Counted from the stretch's first letter, positions 9,764 to 17,728 are shown. The stretch is 64,000 bases of DNA from Salinimicrobium gaetbulicola (GCF_042676025.1 NZ_JBHTJP010000002.1:124001-188000), one strand, 5' to 3'. The notes: generated by a model from the sequence alone, not told the origin. Program-made: numbers and translations.

Positions 9764-9771
9764 GTAGCGAG
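9764..9771 (-). repeat. Short tRNA-end fossil B (GTAGCGAG)
   Basis: Eight nucleotides match the tRNA-Met 3' end. On its own this would be chance, but it is preceded by the same TGTGAC pair and hairpin as the real tRNA end. It lies just outside the 3' end of the DUF4365 gene. Confidence 0.35.
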
Positions 9772-9780
9772 TACCATACT

Positions 9781-10818
9781 TTAGTTCATTCTCAGGTTGA
9801 TCTTTTCGATTAAACTTTCAATTAGATTTTTTGAAACCTCATATTCATTAATTATTAGGTCAATTACCTTAATCATATTTTTTCTTGCCACTTTTAAATC
9901 GGCATGATTACCAGGAATATTATCAAAGCTAGATCTCATAAATTGTATTCCCGAAATTGCTCCATCAATCGCAGTGGGAAGAAATTGCAAACTTTCTAAA
10001 TGCTCTTGTAGGTTAATTGGATTTTTAGTAATAAAAAAGTGTATAATTATTGCTTGTTCATATGCATAAATCCCTTCTGCAATTGTTCCGGAGTAAATCA
10101 ATATTTCATTTTCCAGTCTTCTTGCGGAAATATTTATATCCTTAGAAAGCTTTTTTAATGTATTGTTTACTTGAGGGGAGTTTATGGTGTCACCTTTATT
10201 TGTATGTTCTACAATTCTTTCGTGGCTTGAAACGATTTTTGCGGTCAAATCATATAGCAATTCCACGGTTCTCTCTGTAGATTCATTTGCATCTCCTATA
10301 CAGTCCAGTTTAGAATCTAATTCAAAAATGGTTTCATTATCAATATTTTCACCCTGGAAAATTTTGAGAGAATGAGAGTCTTTTGTTTTTGAAGTTAAAA
10401 GGTTTTGAAGAAATGGTTTTGCTTTTTGGTTTAAGAGATTTCTTTTTGAAATCTCCAGTTTCCAACTTTTATTGGTTTTTTTTATTTTTTTAATACTCAA
10501 CTCCTCCCAATATGTCTTATCCTCTTCTGGGATATGACCAACTAAAATGACAGGTAAATCAAAATTTGTCCAATAATTATAATGAACATTGGATAAATAA
10601 TAGATCAATTTATCTGCAGTTATTCTAAAGTTTCCTTCACCTGATTTTATTTGTAACGCTAAGAATTTTCCCTGAGGACTCCCATTATTTACTTGTTCAA
10701 CTAAAGCATCTATTCCAACATCTACTATTGGTTGCTCTCTAAAAATCCAATTGAATTCTTTAAGAAAGATTGATTCAGTTGCATTAATTCCTAAACGCTC
10801 TTTAGAATTATATCTCAT
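9781..10818 (-). CDS. DUF4365-domain protein (nuclease-like fold, possible defence gene)
   Basis: The ATG at 10818 (MRYNSKERLGINATES) is preferred over the upstream one at 10866, which adds a non-matching hydrophobic leader; this gives 345 residues. Residues 1-140 match the DUF4365 pattern: conserved N-terminal GxNATE, then VDVGIDALVE and LALQIKSGEG, the D...QxK arrangement typical of PD-(D/E)xK-type nucleases. The remaining ~200 residues are helical with no recognised domain. The gene is AT-rich and lies alone between duplicated copies of the tRNA-Met 3' end. Family identity is fairly secure; a phage-defence or DNA-cleaving role is inference from the fold and from the island setting. Confidence 0.75.
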   Translation of the reverse strand: MRYNSKERLGINATESIFLKEFNWIFREQPIVDVGIDALVEQVNNGSPQGKFLALQIKSGEGNFRITADKLIYYLSNVHYNYWTNFDLPVILVGHIPEEDKTYWEELSIKKIKKTNKSWKLEISKRNLLNQKAKPFLQNLLTSKTKDSHSLKIFQGENIDNETIFELDSKLDCIGDANESTERTVELLYDLTAKIVSSHERIVEHTNKGDTINSPQVNNTLKKLSKDINISARRLENEILIYSGTIAEGIYAYEQAIIIHFFITKNPINLQEHLESLQFLPTAIDGAISGIQFMRSSFDNIPGNHADLKVARKNMIKVIDLIINEYEVSKNLIESLIEKINLRMN

Positions 10819-11052
10819 AATCACTATTAGTAAAATGAGTAGGGGGTTTCTGTGCCTAAGATACATATATACCTTTTTATAATAAAATTCTTACAAAAAG
10901 GTTTAAAATTTCGCTTTTGGTTGTGAATCTGTATTTACAAATACGGAGTTAAGAAATGTAAAATAATGACTAGAAATTTGACTCTTTTTATGGGGTCATT
11001 TGGATCGTTATTTACTCTTTCCAATCATTTATTTTTCACGGAATTTGGAACA

Positions 11053-11061
11053 AGTAGCGAG
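11053..11061 (-). repeat. Short tRNA-end fossil (AGTAGCGAG)
   Basis: Nine nucleotides identical to the tRNA-Met 3' flank and end, 127 bp from the intact tRNA. It lies 45 nt before the TGTGAC pair at 11106. Taken with the copies at 9330 and 9764 it suggests repeated insertions at one site. Confidence 0.35.
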
Positions 11062-11105
11062 CACTTTGCGGGATAATGTAATTGTCTGGATAAGAATGCT
11101 TTACA

Positions 11106-11122
11106 TGTGACAATACTGTGAC
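11106..11122. repeat. Phased TGTGAC direct repeat, copy 3
   Basis: TGTGACAATACTGTGAC, identical over 17 nt to copy 1 at 9427 and located between the tRNA terminator and the island interior. Confidence 0.5.
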
Positions 11123-11142
11123 AGTATTTTGCCTAAAAACGA

Positions 11143-11171
11143 CATAAGCCCCTGATTATCAGGGGCTTATG
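11143..11171 (-). terminator. tRNA-Met terminator
   Basis: A 29-nt near-perfect palindrome (CATAAGCCCCTGAT, one central T, and its complement) begins 9 nt downstream of the tRNA 3' end. On the minus strand it is followed by GTCGTTTTT, consistent with intrinsic termination. Confidence 0.75.
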
Positions 11172-11180
11172 ATGAAAAAG

Positions 11181-11254
11181 TAGCGAGAACGAGATTTGAA
11201 CTCGTGACCTCCGGGTTATGAATCCGACGCTCTAACCAACTGAGCTACCTCGCC
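11181..11254 (-). tRNA. tRNA-Met (anticodon CAT)
   Basis: The reverse complement folds as a 74-nt cloverleaf: acceptor GGCGAGG with UCUCGCU, D-arm GCTCAGTTGGTTAGAGC, anticodon loop TTCATAA, T-arm ACGAGTTCAAATCTCGT, discriminator A. CCA is not encoded. The last pair of the anticodon stem is A-C. The elongator type is more likely than initiator because position 1 pairs (G-U). An Ile2 (lysidine) tRNA also reads CAT, so that is the alternative. Its 3' end is the target duplicated at 9330. Confidence 0.93.
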
Positions 11255-11294
11255 ATTTGCCGTCAAACCAGCCTGTGGTTCTCTTTAGCGGGTG

Positions 11295-11324
11295 CAAATA
11301 TAAAAACAATTTACCTTGTCGCAA
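11295..11324 (-). promoter_or_regulatory. Promoter of tRNA-Met
   Basis: On the minus strand TTG, 19 nt, TATATTTG: an exact Bacteroidota -33/-7 match about 41 nt upstream of the tRNA 5' end. Confidence 0.7.
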
Positions 11325-11411
11325 ACATTCTTTTCTAAAATATTAATTTTGATTTTTTTTTCTGGTTTGCAATTAATAATTATATTGCCCGAAACTAACA
11401 AAAACCGAAGA

Positions 11412-11798
11412 ATGGACGATAAGATAAAGTATGAAATGGAATTTCCAATCCAGGCTTCCCCATCTTTACTATACAACTATATAGCAACTCCTTCGGGCCT
11501 AAGCGAATGGTATGCAGATAACGTGAATTCGCGTGGTGAAATGTTTACCTTCATCTGGGAGGGCAGCGAGGAGCAAGCCAAACTGCTTAGTAAAAAGAAC
11601 GGGGAACGCGTGAAATTTCGCTGGGTGGCCGATGAGGATACCCCTTATTACTTTGAACTTCGCATACAGGTAGACGATATCACCAAGGATGTTTCTATCA
11701 TGGTGACCGACTTTGCGGAAGAAGACGAAGTGGATGAAGGAAAGATGCTGTGGGAGAACATGATCTCTGATTTAAAACAAGTATTGGGATCTGTTTAA
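11412..11798 (+). CDS. START-like/SRPBCC family protein
   Basis: The ATG at 11412 (MDDKIKYEMEFPIQAS) gives 128 residues; the longer frame adds a leader that does not fit the family. The sequence follows the AHSA1/START-like pattern: N-terminal strand, ASPSLLYNYIATPSGLSEWYADNV, GEMFTFIWEG, a beta-sheet core and a long C-terminal helix (EGKMLWENMISDLKQVL). Such proteins form a hydrophobic ligand-binding cup; the ligand is unknown. In Flavobacteriia this gene commonly sits beside a class IV aminotransferase, as here. A hairpin with a T tract follows at 11825. Confidence 0.85.
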   Translation: MDDKIKYEMEFPIQASPSLLYNYIATPSGLSEWYADNVNSRGEMFTFIWEGSEEQAKLLSKKNGERVKFRWVADEDTPYYFELRIQVDDITKDVSIMVTDFAEEDEVDEGKMLWENMISDLKQVLGSV

Positions 11799-11817
11799 AA
11801 ATTCCTTTAAGAAATAG

Positions 11818-11825
11818 TACCTTTG
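11818..11825 (+). promoter_or_regulatory. -7 promoter element before the aminotransferase
   Basis: TACCTTTG fits TAnnTTTG. No TTG is seen at the usual -33 distance. It overlaps the first base of the hairpin at 11825, so transcription would start inside the hairpin and give a leader under 20 nt. Confidence 0.4.
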
Positions 11826-11849
11826 CCCGTTCCTAAACGGGCTTTTTTT
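11825..11849 (+). terminator. Intrinsic terminator abutting the next start codon
   Basis: GCCCGTT / AACGGGC with a 4-nt loop is followed by seven T residues; the next base is the A of the aminotransferase ATG. It ends the START-protein transcript and separates the two genes. Confidence 0.75.
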
Positions 11850-12695
11850 ATGACTAATTTGAACGGAAATATTGTCGCTAATACAGATGCCAGCCTTTCG
11901 GTTTCCAACCGCGGGTATGCTTATGGTGACGCTGTCTTTGAAACCATTCGTGCCATCAACGGAAAGATCATGTTCTGGGAAGATCATTACTTCCGCCTCA
12001 TGGCTTCCATGAGGATCATGCGAATGGAGATCCCATCGAGCTTCTCTCCCGAATTTGTGGAGCAGGAAATAAAGGACCTGCTGGAAGCGAACGGACTTTC
12101 TGATGCTCCGGCAAGGGTTCGTTTTTCCGTTTTCCGTAAGGAAGGTGGTTTCTACAGTCCGCAGACCAATGACGTGGGCTATGTTATCACTGCCGAAGAA
12201 CTTTCCAGTCCTTTCTACCTGATGAACGAGGATTTCTATGAGGTGGAACTGTTTAAGGACCATTACGTGAACAGCGGCCTGCTTTCTACCGTCAAGACCA
12301 ATAACAAGGCCGTGAACGTGCTGGGAAGTATCTACGCCAAAGAGAATGATTACTCGAATTGCCTGTTGCTTAACGAGAATAAAAGTGTGATCGAAGCCCT
12401 GAACGGGAACTTGTTCCTGGTAAAGGATAAGGTGATCAAAACACCGCCGCTTACAGACGGCTGTTTAAAAGGTATTTTGAGAGGAAAGATCCTGGAGATC
12501 GTAAAGAAATTACCGGATTATACTCTTGTAGAGGAGTCAATTTCCCCTTTTGAACTGCAAAAGGCAGATGAGATGTTCATCACGAACGTGATCGTAGGTA
12601 TTCAACCGATCCATAAATACCGGAAAAAAGAGTTTGGGACAGCGGTGGCAAAAGAGTTGCTCACCAAATTGAACGTGCTGGCGAGATTGAGCTAG
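11850..12695 (+). CDS. Class IV PLP-dependent aminotransferase (IlvE/PabC-like)
   Basis: Starting at ATG 11850 (MTNLNGNIVANTDA) gives 281 residues, usual for the family. Fold-type IV signatures are present: RGYAYGDAVFETIRAING, the PLP-lysine region STVKTNNKAVNVLG (about residue 150), VIEALNGNLFLV and PPLTDGCLKGILRG, which bind the cofactor phosphate. The substrate class cannot be fixed: a branched-chain aminotransferase or 4-amino-4-deoxychorismate lyase role are both possible. The stop overlaps the stop of the convergent AlgH gene in the shared tetranucleotide CTAG. Confidence 0.88.
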   Translation: MTNLNGNIVANTDASLSVSNRGYAYGDAVFETIRAINGKIMFWEDHYFRLMASMRIMRMEIPSSFSPEFVEQEIKDLLEANGLSDAPARVRFSVFRKEGGFYSPQTNDVGYVITAEELSSPFYLMNEDFYEVELFKDHYVNSGLLSTVKTNNKAVNVLGSIYAKENDYSNCLLLNENKSVIEALNGNLFLVKDKVIKTPPLTDGCLKGILRGKILEIVKKLPDYTLVEESISPFELQKADEMFITNVIVGIQPIHKYRKKEFGTAVAKELLTKLNVLARLS

Positions 12696-13252
12696 TTGTA
12701 AGAAGGGTTTTCGGGTGCATTAGACCAGATTACATAATTCCCGCCCAGCTGCATCATTTTATCCTTCCAGAAGGTTCTTGGATGCCTGTTTAATATATCC
12801 TTACTCTCTTTATTTTCGGTCACTACCCAGGAATGTGCTTCCAATTCCTCATTGAGCTGCTCGCAATCCCATCCTGAATAGCCCAGGAAGAATTTAATTT
12901 CGTTCTCGGTAAGCAGGTCCTCGCTGATGAGGCCTTTCACTATGTCAAAGTTACCGCCCCAGTAAATTCCGCTGGCGATCTCAATGCTGTCAGGGATCAG
13001 GTCTGGCACCTTATGAATGAAATAAAGGTTATCTTGTTCTACAGGCCCTCCGTTATATACCCTAAAGTTACCTTTGATATCGGGGATCAGATCTTTCAGA
13101 GAAAAATCCAGCACTTTATTAAGGATAAAACCTATCGATCCGTTCTCTGTATGATCTGCAAGCAGAACTACTGATCTATTAAAAGAAAGATCTCCTGTGA
13201 TAGAAGGCTCTGCAACTAGAAGATGACCTTTGGCAGGTTTGAGTGTAGTCAT
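12692..13252 (-). CDS. YqgE/AlgH family protein (UPF0301)
   Basis: A 186-residue protein with the family's typical beginning (KGHLLVAEPSITGDLSFNRSVVLL, shown in part), the GSIGFILNK motif, YNGGPVEQDNLYFIH and the late FFLGYSGWDCEQLNEEL. All conserved blocks are in the usual order and the length is normal. The biochemical role of this family is not settled. It is convergent with the aminotransferase and shares CTAG as both stop codons. Confidence 0.92.
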   Translation of the reverse strand: MTTLKPAKGHLLVAEPSITGDLSFNRSVVLLADHTENGSIGFILNKVLDFSLKDLIPDIKGNFRVYNGGPVEQDNLYFIHKVPDLIPDSIEIASGIYWGGNFDIVKGLISEDLLTENEIKFFLGYSGWDCEQLNEELEAHSWVVTENKESKDILNRHPRTFWKDKMMQLGGNYVIWSNAPENPSYN

Positions 13253-13336
13253 AATGTATCCTTGAATTTAGCGAATCTTTCTTCTAAAGCTAAAAAATAA
13301 TTTTTGAGGGGCAAATGACACTTCTCTTTATTTAAC

Positions 13337-13364
13337 AAAAAAACTCTCCCAATTGGGAGAGTTT
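13337..13364 (-). terminator. HU terminator
   Basis: AAACTCTCCCAATTGGGAGAGTTT is a 24-nt perfect palindrome with a T run on the minus strand, 28 nt past the HU stop. Confidence 0.8.
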
Positions 13365-13391
13365 AATATTTTGTTAGCTTTTAGATAAGAA

Positions 13392-13664
13392 CTAGTTTAC
13401 AGCTTTCTGTAAATCAGCACCCGCTTTGAACTTCACTACGTTTTTAGCAGCAATCTTGATAGTTTTACCTGTTTGAGGGTTTCTTCCTTCTCTGGCAGCT
13501 CTTTTAGATACTGACCATGATCCGAAACCTACTAAAGAAACGCGATCTCCTTTTTTAAGAGATTTCTCTACGTTTTCAAGAAAAGACTCTAAAGCTTTTT
13601 TAGCAGCAGCCTTAGAAATTCCGGCGTTCTCAGCCATTGCATCGATTAAATCTGTCTTGTTCAT
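13392..13664 (-). CDS. hup: HU family DNA-binding protein
   Basis: A 90-residue nucleoid protein. It starts MNKTDLIDAMAENAGISK, has the dimer core, the DNA-arm signature GFGSWSVSKRAAREGRNPQTG (shown in part) and ends KFKAGADLQKAVN. The length is exactly that of HU. It acts as a dimer that bends DNA. The gene is monocistronic with a well-formed promoter (13716-13745) and terminator (13337-13364). Confidence 0.96.
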   Translation of the reverse strand: MNKTDLIDAMAENAGISKAAAKKALESFLENVEKSLKKGDRVSLVGFGSWSVSKRAAREGRNPQTGKTIKIAAKNVVKFKAGADLQKAVN

Positions 13665-13715
13665 AATTCGAGTTTTTAAATAGTTGTTGGTTAAACTTTT
13701 ATTAATTTGCTCTTA

Positions 13716-13745
13716 CAAATTTATATGGAAATCTTTGCCATGCAA
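13716..13745 (-). promoter_or_regulatory. HU promoter
   Basis: On the minus strand TTG, 19 nt, TAAATTTG: a complete Bacteroidota -33/-7 match, about 50 nt upstream of the HU ATG. Confidence 0.7.
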
Positions 13746-13849
13746 GTAATAGCAAGGGAAATGCAATATATTGTTAATAACTTCGGTAAATTGTTGATAA
13801 CCTTGGTTGATTTTTTCGAAGATACGACTTTTTCAGCGTTTATAAGGGT

Positions 13850-14797
13850 TTAGCGAACTTTTGCGTTCGGGAAAAAATTATATCCGTTCAATAGGTCTTT
13901 TACGGCCATTTTTCTTTTTCCGGGAAGCTGTACTTCCTTCAACACCAAATAACCTCCCGGCATCGAAATTTTAACATTTTTGTCCTCCTGAATAATGCTT
14001 CCGGTTTCTTCTCTTGTTTCGCTGGGTTCCTTTTCAGTTTCGTAGATCTTCATCATCACCTCGTCATTCCCATTGGTGAGCATGGTCCAGGCAGAAGGGT
14101 AGGGACTAAGTCCGCGAATGAAGTTATAGGTGTCATCCATAGGACGGCTCCAGTCAATTCGGGTGTTCTCTTTGGTGAGTTTGTGAGCGCTCTTAAGATC
14201 TCCGGCTTCCTTCTGGGAAATGGTCTTTACAGGACCTTCTTCTATGGCCTGCAGGGTCTTTATTACTAACTGGGCTCCCGTAATCATTAACTTGTCATGA
14301 AGGCTGCCCGCGTTCTCTGCCGGGTCTATGTGAACTTTCTCCTGGAAGATCATTTCTCCCGTATCTATTTTCTCGTCTATAAAGAAGGTGGAAACCCCGG
14401 TTTCGGTCTCGCCGTTCATCACCGCCCAGTTGATTGGTGCTGCCCCTCGATATTGCGGAAGGAGGGAAGCGTGCAGGTTAAAAGTTCCGAATTCCGGCAT
14501 TTTCCAGACCACCTCGGGTAACATCCTGAAAGCGACCACCACCTGTAGGTTCGCGTTGAGGTCTTTAAGTTCCTTTAGAAAATCTTCAGACTTAAGATTA
14601 GTGGGTTGCAGAATGTTTAAGCCTTGCTCTGCGGCATATTTCTTCACCGCCGATTCATTCAGTTTACGACCCCTTCCGGCCGGCCTATCGGGCGCGGTGA
14701 TCACCCCCACTACGTCATAGCCCGCCTCCACGATGCTCTTCAGCGTGTGTACGGCAAAATCTGGCGTGCCCATGAATACGATTCGTAACTTTCTCAT
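13850..14797 (-). CDS. fmt: Methionyl-tRNA formyltransferase
   Basis: A 315-residue enzyme that formylates initiator Met-tRNA using 10-formyl-THF. Visible: Rossmann start RIVFMGTPDFAVHTL, the catalytic region FNLHASLLPQYRGAAPINWAV (shown in part; N, H and the following D in IDEKIDTG), and the C-terminal OB domain. The length is typical. Its start overlaps the recQ stop by 4 nt, so the two are probably co-transcribed (AAA protein, recQ, fmt on the minus strand). Confidence 0.97.
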   Translation of the reverse strand: MRKLRIVFMGTPDFAVHTLKSIVEAGYDVVGVITAPDRPAGRGRKLNESAVKKYAAEQGLNILQPTNLKSEDFLKELKDLNANLQVVVAFRMLPEVVWKMPEFGTFNLHASLLPQYRGAAPINWAVMNGETETGVSTFFIDEKIDTGEMIFQEKVHIDPAENAGSLHDKLMITGAQLVIKTLQAIEEGPVKTISQKEAGDLKSAHKLTKENTRIDWSRPMDDTYNFIRGLSPYPSAWTMLTNGNDEVMMKIYETEKEPSETREETGSIIQEDKNVKISMPGGYLVLKEVQLPGKRKMAVKDLLNGYNFFPNAKVR

Positions 14798-16728
14798 AAG
14801 TGCTTTAGTTTATATTTTTTAGTGGCGGTTAACGCCAATGCTTCTTTTTCTACCAGGATTCTGAGTATGTGCAGCACGTGTTCTTCGGGGAATTCCAGTT
14901 TTTCTGTGAGCTCCCTCGAAGTTTGTTCGCCCAGTTCCAGCAGCCCGATGATCTTAAAATAGATCTTTTTCATTTCTTCCCGCGTGAGTTTTACTTCGGA
15001 AGCCTTACACACCGAACAAATTCCGCAGGGAGAAGTTTCGGTCTCCCCAAAATAGCGCAGTAGCTGTTCACTTTTGCAGTCCTTAGTATTAGCCACATAA
15101 TCAAGAACGCTGTCTATTTTTTCCTTTTTTGAGCTTAATTGAAGTTTAATATAAGGAATAAGCGGATTGATGGTGGTTTCATCTTCCCGGGGCACCAAAA
15201 AGGTAATCCTTGTGTCATGCTGGTCGTGCTCGAATTCAGCGAGGCCTTCCTTTTTTAATTGCTGCAGCAGGCGAACCGCTTCCTGTCGGTTAGTGCCCGC
15301 CTTATTAATGATGATCTCCAGGTTTATCTCCACGGGGCTTTCAAAAACCCCTCCGTAGGTGCGCAGGATAGATTTTGTCACCGCCTCGAATTGCGGATTT
15401 GCTTCCAGGTAAAAGCCTAATTGCTTTCCGGAAACCATAAATTGTATCCTAGTCTTCTTCTGAAACTGTTCTGAGACATTCAGTACACTGGCTCTGTCCA
15501 AAAGTTGTACGGCGTTGTAAGCCTGCAACACGTTCAGTTCATAAAACTGGCAGAACTCGTAAAAGTTCAGATGATGCTCGGTGCCTTCTCCTTCGCCATA
15601 AGCGATCCTGAAATAGCTGAGCAGTTTTTTATAGACCAGCTTCACGAATTCCACGGAAGGAAGGGTATTCAAAAACTGGTTTTTTAGCAGGGGAATGTCA
15701 CTTTGATTGGTGAGGATGACGGCCTTTGCAGGCTTCCTGTCCCGGCCGGCCCTTCCTGCTTCCTGGAAATAACTTTCCAGGCTTTCGGGCAGGTTCATGT
15801 GAACCACGCTGCGAACATCTGGCTTGTCAATGCCCATTCCAAAAGCGTTGGTCGCGACCATGACTCGGTCTTTGTTCTGAAGCCAGCTTTGAAGGCGCTG
15901 TGATTTCTCTTTTTTCTGAAGTCCGCCGTGAAAAGAGCTCGCTGAAATGCCTTTTTTCCGAAGAAAGTCTGCCAGCTCTATAGTGGCTTTCCTGCTGCGA
16001 ACATAGATAATCGCCGATTCATCATGTTCCTTTAAAAGTTGCTCCAGGTAATAGTTCTTGTCCTGGGCTTCCTTTACAATATAAGCCAGGTTGTCCCGGT
16101 GAAAGGATTTCTGAAGGATCAAAGGTTCCTTTAGTTCCAGTTGCTCTGCCATATCCTTCACCACCTTTTTAGTGGCCGTAGCGGTGAGTCCTATAAAAGG
16201 TACTTCAGGCTTCAGGTTTCTTAGCAGCGAAATATTTCGGTAAGCAGGCCTGAAGTCGTGGCCCCATTGTGAGATACAGTGAGCTTCATCAATGGCGATG
16301 AGGTTCACAGGCATCTGCTTTATCCGTTCCTGTACCAGTTCCTGTTGCAGGCGCTCGGGAGAGAGGTAAAGGAACTTGTAATTTCCGTAGATGCAATTAT
16401 CCAGCATGGTATCCACTTCAGAAAAGGAAGTTCCGCCGGTGAGTGCCATGGCTTTAATGCCTTTCGCCTGCAAGGCGTTCACCTGATCTTCCATGAGCGC
16501 GATAAGCGGGGAAACCACTATACAGATTCCGGGTTTGGCCAGGGCAGGTATCTGGAAACATAAAGACTTACCACCACCTGTTGGCAGCAGCGCGAGAACA
16601 TCCTTCTCCAGGAGTACGTTCTCAATGATCTCCTTCTGCAGCGGGCGGAAGGAGGAAAATCCCCAGTATTTTTTTAGTATTTCTTCAGGATCAGACAAGT
16701 CGGTCAAGGATAAATGAAACGCGGTCAT
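14794..16728 (-). CDS. recQ: ATP-dependent DNA helicase RecQ
   Basis: A 644-residue superfamily 2 helicase. Walker A LPTGGGKSL (about residue 53), DEAH box IDEAHCISQWGHDFRP, motif VI QEAGRAGRDRKP, and an RQC domain with zinc cysteines (the CKSEQLLRYFG / CGICSVC region, about 530-555). No HRDC domain follows; the C-terminal ~60 residues look like a winged helix. It unwinds recombination intermediates 3' to 5'. Its start lies inside the 3' end of the AAA protein gene (38-bp overlap) and its stop overlaps fmt. Flavobacteria usually carry more than one RecQ; this is the shorter kind. Confidence 0.95.
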   Translation of the reverse strand: MTAFHLSLTDLSDPEEILKKYWGFSSFRPLQKEIIENVLLEKDVLALLPTGGGKSLCFQIPALAKPGICIVVSPLIALMEDQVNALQAKGIKAMALTGGTSFSEVDTMLDNCIYGNYKFLYLSPERLQQELVQERIKQMPVNLIAIDEAHCISQWGHDFRPAYRNISLLRNLKPEVPFIGLTATATKKVVKDMAEQLELKEPLILQKSFHRDNLAYIVKEAQDKNYYLEQLLKEHDESAIIYVRSRKATIELADFLRKKGISASSFHGGLQKKEKSQRLQSWLQNKDRVMVATNAFGMGIDKPDVRSVVHMNLPESLESYFQEAGRAGRDRKPAKAVILTNQSDIPLLKNQFLNTLPSVEFVKLVYKKLLSYFRIAYGEGEGTEHHLNFYEFCQFYELNVLQAYNAVQLLDRASVLNVSEQFQKKTRIQFMVSGKQLGFYLEANPQFEAVTKSILRTYGGVFESPVEINLEIIINKAGTNRQEAVRLLQQLKKEGLAEFEHDQHDTRITFLVPREDETTINPLIPYIKLQLSSKKEKIDSVLDYVANTKDCKSEQLLRYFGETETSPCGICSVCKASEVKLTREEMKKIYFKIIGLLELGEQTSRELTEKLEFPEEHVLHILRILVEKEALALTATKKYKLKHL

Positions 16729-17227
16729 CTACCGGGCCGCAGGGTACTTCCACCGGGCGATACCCGTGGGAGCTATAGCTTTGAGCCAGGTGATCGTGAA
16801 TTTCAACCGCCTGCTCATAAGATTCGTATCTCTCGTTATCTGAAGTGTAGATCTCTTTCCAGGGAGGTAAAAGGAAGATCTCGTCATATAAATATTCCTT
16901 GCAAACCCTGTTAAAGACCGGAGGATATTCATTTCCGAAGTAGTTCATATAAGCCACCACATCGGGCACACCGCGGTCCAGAAATACGAGGTTGGCCTCA
17001 ACATTTTCTGCTTCTTTATGTTGATTGATTCGGCCTTCTAGCAACATCTCACTGAAGAGCAAGGGCTCTTTGAGGAATAATTGATCAATTCCCTCTTTCT
17101 GGGCCTTCTGAATGATGGCTCTCGAGACTTCATGGAAACAAAAGTATCCGCTTTCTTCCAAAGCCTGGATCACAGAAGTTTTTCCTGTTCCCGGGCCACC
17201 CGTAATTACAATTTTTCTGGTCTTCAC
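16691..17227 (-). CDS. AAA_28-type P-loop ATPase/kinase-like protein
   Basis: A 178-residue single-domain NTPase. Walker A ITGGPGTGKTSVI is at the N-terminus; VFLDRGVPDVVAYM (about 88-100) is a Walker-B-like strand; the arrangement matches AAA_28 proteins related to the NadR C-terminal kinase and thymidylate-kinase-like enzymes. The substrate is unknown. The gene is first in a run with recQ and fmt. It is divergent from DUF493 at 17311. Confidence 0.82.
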   Translation of the reverse strand: MKTRKIVITGGPGTGKTSVIQALEESGYFCFHEVSRAIIQKAQKEGIDQLFLKEPLLFSEMLLEGRINQHKEAENVEANLVFLDRGVPDVVAYMNYFGNEYPPVFNRVCKEYLYDEIFLLPPWKEIYTSDNERYESYEQAVEIHDHLAQSYSSHGYRPVEVPCGPVDDRVSFILDRLV

Positions 17228-17277
17228 CCGGCAAATTTCGGGATTTGGATTTGATTTAAAAAATGGAACGATAAATG

Positions 17278-17285
17278 TATCTTTG
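17278..17285 (+). promoter_or_regulatory. -7 element for the DUF493-DUF4290-murA cluster
   Basis: TATCTTTG fits TAnnTTTG and lies 26 nt before the DUF493 ATG. The nearest upstream TTG is 24 nt away, longer than usual. Confidence 0.45.
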
Positions 17286-17310
17286 TAACCGATTTGAAGA
17301 AAGGAAAATT

Positions 17311-17604
17311 ATGAGTTTAGAAAAAGATCCCGAAGAATTCTATAAAAAATTAAAATCCCAGTTACAGGACACCGCCATGTGGCCAACTATCTACCTGTAT
17401 AAATTCATCGTGCCTACCCAGGACGCGAAGATCAAAGGGGTGGAGGAAATTTTTGACAATATGGGGGCGGTTATAAAAACCAAACAATCCAGGAACGGTA
17501 AGTATACCAGTGTTTCGGTGAACGTACGCATGGCCGATCCAGACGCTGTGATCGCTAAATACATAGAAGTAGGTGAGAAAATTGAAGGGGTGATCTCTCT
17601 ATAG
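17311..17604 (+). CDS. DUF493 (YbeD-like) family protein
   Basis: The ATG at 17311 (MSLEKDPEEFYKKLKSQL) matches the family start and gives 97 residues. The core TIYLYKFIVPTQDAKIKGVEEIF and TSVSVNVRMADPDAVIAKY (shown in part) fits the small ACT-like ferredoxin fold of DUF493/YbeD. A role as a small regulatory domain is assumed for the family and not shown here. It is followed by DUF4290 and murA. Confidence 0.88.
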   Translation: MSLEKDPEEFYKKLKSQLQDTAMWPTIYLYKFIVPTQDAKIKGVEEIFDNMGAVIKTKQSRNGKYTSVSVNVRMADPDAVIAKYIEVGEKIEGVISL

Positions 17605-17728
17605 AGACTGTTTAAAAAGGCTTTAAGTTTCAAAATAATTGGAATTGCCTGAAATTCCTGAATATATTTTTATTATTTTGCAGGCGTTATACTTCTGCAG
17701 TATATTATCACCCTATATAAATAGCATT

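Larger units (their letters stand above)
10819..11142. other. Non-coding upstream region of the DUF4365 gene
   Basis: No gene is seen. It includes a perfect 14-nt palindrome GTATTTACAAATAC (10931-10944), a possible operator for the divergent-facing DUF4365 promoter, a tRNA-end fossil AGTAGCGAG (11053-11061) and the third TGTGAC pair (11106-11122). Confidence 0.4.
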
